A DNA stretch of 57,087 nucleotides. Source: Phycisphaerales bacterium. Its GTDB lineage: Bacteria; Planctomycetota; Phycisphaerae; UBA1845. Where the stretch lies: positions 1 to 57,087 of the forward strand of contig JADZBE010000003.1 of NCBI GenBank assembly GCA_020852275.1, read 5' to 3'. Shown here piece after piece: positions 55,158-57,087 of the stretch (positions within the stretch are counted from its first letter, which is position 1; each line of letters begins with the position of its first letter). A program made the translations under genes and the position numbers. Under the pieces are notes generated by a model, which saw nothing but the letters and a program-made list of their open reading frames with translations, was not told the DNA's origin and searched no databases.

Positions 55158-56483
55158 TCAGCGAAGCGTTGCGACGCTCGGGTAGCGACCGCCGAGAATG
55201 GCGTCCGATCCCACTCTGAGCCAGTTCTCCAGCACCGCTGCGTACACGCTGCGGAAGTCGGTGGCCATGCGGAGGTCGCCGTCGTCGAGGTCCGTCAGGC
55301 TGGGCTTGCCGCCGTGGATGCCCGGTTGCACGCCCGGTCCTGCCAGCAGCATCGGGGCGGCCGCGCCGTGGTCCGTGCCCTCGCTGTAGTTCTCGTGCAC
55401 CCGGCGGCCGAACTCGGAGAAGGTCATCAGCAGCACACGGTCGGCCAGCCCCCGCGCCCGCAGGTCGTCGAAGAAGGCCTTGATGGACTGCGACATCTGC
55501 GCAAGAAGCTGAGCGTGGTGGCTTTTCTGCCTGGCGTGGGTGTCGAACCCGGAAAGCGAGGTGTAGTAGATGCGCGCGCCCACGCCGGCGTGGATCAGGT
55601 TGGCGATCAGCCGCAGATGCTCGCCCAGGCCGTAGTTGGGGTAGTCGCCGCCGCCGCCGGCTTTCGCGGCGGAGGCGAGCTGCTCGGCTTGATCACAGGC
55701 GGTGAGCATCGTGCGCTGGATGAACATCAGGTCGCCGGAGTTCGCGGCGTTTGCGGCGTTCGCGGTTTTGGAAACGGCTGAGCCTGGCGCGGCGAGCCGG
55801 CGCAGGGCGTCGGCGGATCGGCCGCTGCCCGAATCGAGCACGTCCAGCTTGAAGTCGTTGGGGTTGTCGATGGTGGGCACGGCCACGCCGCGCGCCGCCA
55901 GGGCGAGGGGCAGGTCCGTGCCGTCCACGTGGATGGCGGGGAGGGTCGTGGCGGGTCCGGGGAGTGTGTCGGCGGGCGCGGAGAGGTTGCGCGCGGGCGC
56001 AGCGAGGTTCCCAGCCGGTGTGGCGAGTGACTCAATCGTTCGCCCCAACCAGCCGGTTCCATCGCGCTTCGACGCTTCGGCGCAGCAGGTGTGCCAGATG
56101 TCCATGGACTCGAAGTGCGAGCGGTTGGGGTTGGGGTAGCCGACACCCTGCACGACGGACAACCACCCTTGGTCGAAAAGCTCCTTGATGCCGCGCATCT
56201 GCGGCGGCACGCCGAGGTCGTCCGTGAGCGGCAGCACCTGCCCGCGCGGGACGGCGATAGCGGGGCGCGCCTTGTAATACTCGTCGTCGCGGTAGGGCAC
56301 GAGGGTGTTAAGGCCGTCGTTGCCGCCGGTCAGTTGCAGCACGACGAGGATGCGCCCGTCCGGGTCCGGTCCGCCCATCGCCAGCGCGGAGCGCGACAGG
56401 AACCGCGGGATGGTCAGCCCCGACGCCAGCAGCGTGCAGCCTTTCAGCCCCCCGGCGAGAAGTTCTCGACGTGACAGAATCAT
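55158..56483 (-). CDS. DUF1501 protein with Tat-like signal
   Basis: A 441-residue DUF1501 protein. The N-terminus MILSRRELLAGGLKGCTLLA has a twin-Arg pair before a hydrophobic stretch, which suggests Tat export. Family blocks are VVLQLTGGNDGLNTLVPYRD, SVVQGVGYPNPNRSHFESMD, YYTSLSGFDTHARQKSHHAQ and LLMTFSEFGRRVHENYSEGTDHG, which carry the Asp/His residues of an alkaline-phosphatase/sulfatase-like fold; catalytic activity is unproven. Two alanine-rich inserts (TPAGNLAAPARNLSAPAD, and NAANAANSGD) are unusual. The ATG is at 56483 after GGGAG. It follows the DUF1800 gene by 42 bases, the standard planctomycete pairing, probably one operon. Confidence 0.88.
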   Translation of the reverse strand: MILSRRELLAGGLKGCTLLASGLTIPRFLSRSALAMGGPDPDGRILVVLQLTGGNDGLNTLVPYRDDEYYKARPAIAVPRGQVLPLTDDLGVPPQMRGIKELFDQGWLSVVQGVGYPNPNRSHFESMDIWHTCCAEASKRDGTGWLGRTIESLATPAGNLAAPARNLSAPADTLPGPATTLPAIHVDGTDLPLALAARGVAVPTIDNPNDFKLDVLDSGSGRSADALRRLAAPGSAVSKTANAANAANSGDLMFIQRTMLTACDQAEQLASAAKAGGGGDYPNYGLGEHLRLIANLIHAGVGARIYYTSLSGFDTHARQKSHHAQLLAQMSQSIKAFFDDLRARGLADRVLLMTFSEFGRRVHENYSEGTDHGAAAPMLLAGPGVQPGIHGGKPSLTDLDDGDLRMATDFRSVYAAVLENWLRVGSDAILGGRYPSVATLR

Positions 56484-56525
56484 GGCACTCTCCCAAGTGA
56501 GCCGCGGGCTTCGGTCCGCGCCGCG

Positions 56526-57087
56526 CTAGCCGAGTTGATACTCCGGGCAGACGAGCGCCGCGTACGCGCAGCGGCGCAGAGCGGTCGGCGGGTCCGCGCC
56601 TTGCGACTGCTCCTTCATCAAGGTCGTCAGCGACTCCGGCGCGGCGCCGTCCAGCAGCAGGTCCGCCACGAACTGCTGCGCCGACGCCGCGTCCGACAGC
56701 TCGTAGCGCCGGGCAAGCGCCGCCGCGTCGAAGCCCACGTCGCCTCCCTCGCCGCGCGCCAGAGCGGCCGCGGCGTTCATGCGCGTCAGCAGCGTGGCGG
56801 AGTTGATCCAGTTGCGCCCGCCGTCCCAGCCTTTCACGGAAGGCGGGTCGAACAGCTTCTGTCCCATGCGCGCCGCGGCGCCCGCCGCCCGGGGACCGTT
56901 GACGGTCGCCTCCAGCGAACGAACCGCGCCGACGACGAACTCCACCGGCGACTTGATCTTCGCGCGGTACGACTCGTCGCTGAAGAACGCCTCGCTGCGC
57001 AGGATGGCCTCGACGGTCGCCCGGATGGAGTATCCGCTGTCGCGCAGCACGCCGGCGGTTTCCGCGATCAGCGCGTCCGGCGGCGCG
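56526..57087 (-). CDS. DUF1800 protein, C-terminal part (runs off right edge)
   Basis: The last 186 or so residues of a DUF1800 protein are visible; the 5' end is beyond the window. Typical family segments are ILRSEAFFSDESYRAKIKSP, VEFVVGAVRSL, the GQKLFDPPSVKGWDGGRNWI motif and a C-terminal AYAALVCPEYQL. DUF1800 proteins usually carry an N-terminal signal and occur with a DUF1501 partner, as here. Function unknown. The frame is open across the window edge, so a start inside the window is not implied. Confidence 0.9.
   Translation of the reverse strand, partial: APPDALIAETAGVLRDSGYSIRATVEAILRSEAFFSDESYRAKIKSPVEFVVGAVRSLEATVNGPRAAGAAARMGQKLFDPPSVKGWDGGRNWINSATLLTRMNAAAALARGEGGDVGFDAAALARRYELSDAASAQQFVADLLLDGAAPESLTTLMKEQSQGADPPTALRRCAYAALVCPEYQLG

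Overview
The window is high-GC DNA from a member of the Planctomycetota. I infer this from several planctomycete-typical genes: a DUF1549/DUF1553 protein, a DUF1501 protein beside a DUF1800 protein, small zinc-ribbon and other small proteins of planctomycete type, an LpxC-FabZ fusion, HAF-type secreted repeat proteins, and the many interspersed dyad repeats between genes. Lipid A genes, a Skp/OmpH homologue and a TolQ/TolR pair indicate a diderm envelope. The class cannot be fixed from sequence alone. No tRNA, rRNA, CRISPR array, insertion sequence or prophage was found.

Layout, left to right. 1-9 kb: start of a secreted protein running off the left edge, a zinc-ribbon protein, a transglutaminase-like membrane protein, an MMPL/RND exporter, a DUF1549/1553 protein, and a WecA-like sugar-phosphate transferase coupled to a RidA-family protein. 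9-17 kb (minus strand): a four-gene Tol-like operon of TPR protein, ExbB/TolQ, ExbD/TolR and a PD40 beta-propeller membrane protein. 17-22 kb: a BlaI-type repressor and an oversized M56 (BlaR1-type) protein behind a promoter that overlaps an operator. 22-25 kb: a long GAAA-capped hairpin, repeats and an M14 carboxypeptidase. 25-29 kb: urocanate hydratase carrying two in-frame repeat insertions, then a lower-GC three-gene cassette led by a TIGR04255-like protein. 29-35 kb: a glycosyltransferase and the skp-lpxD-lpxC/fabZ-lpxA operon, then a small SMR/EamA-like transporter. 35-43 kb: a DUF4139-like secreted protein, a secreted protein with a shared C-terminal module, two Hsp20 genes behind a sigma-54-like promoter, a lipoprotein, a lipoate ligase family protein and a PIN toxin-antitoxin pair. 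43-49 kb: a DUF362 protein, a small conserved protein, a HAF-repeat protein, a DUF4287-SRPBCC protein and decayed toxin-antitoxin remnants including hicBA. 49-57 kb: rpoD and dnaG, a second secreted repeat protein, then DUF1501 and the end of DUF1800.

Common themes are envelope biology (lipid A, Skp, a Tol-like energised complex, an M56 sensor, secreted repeat proteins) and a genome heavily invaded by short repeats. These repeats fill most gaps, interrupt regulatory spacing (before the DUF362 gene), probably helped destroy a hicA gene, and sit in frame inside urocanase and perhaps other proteins. Three otherwise unrelated secreted proteins end in the same cysteine-containing C-terminal module, which may be an undescribed sorting or anchoring signal.
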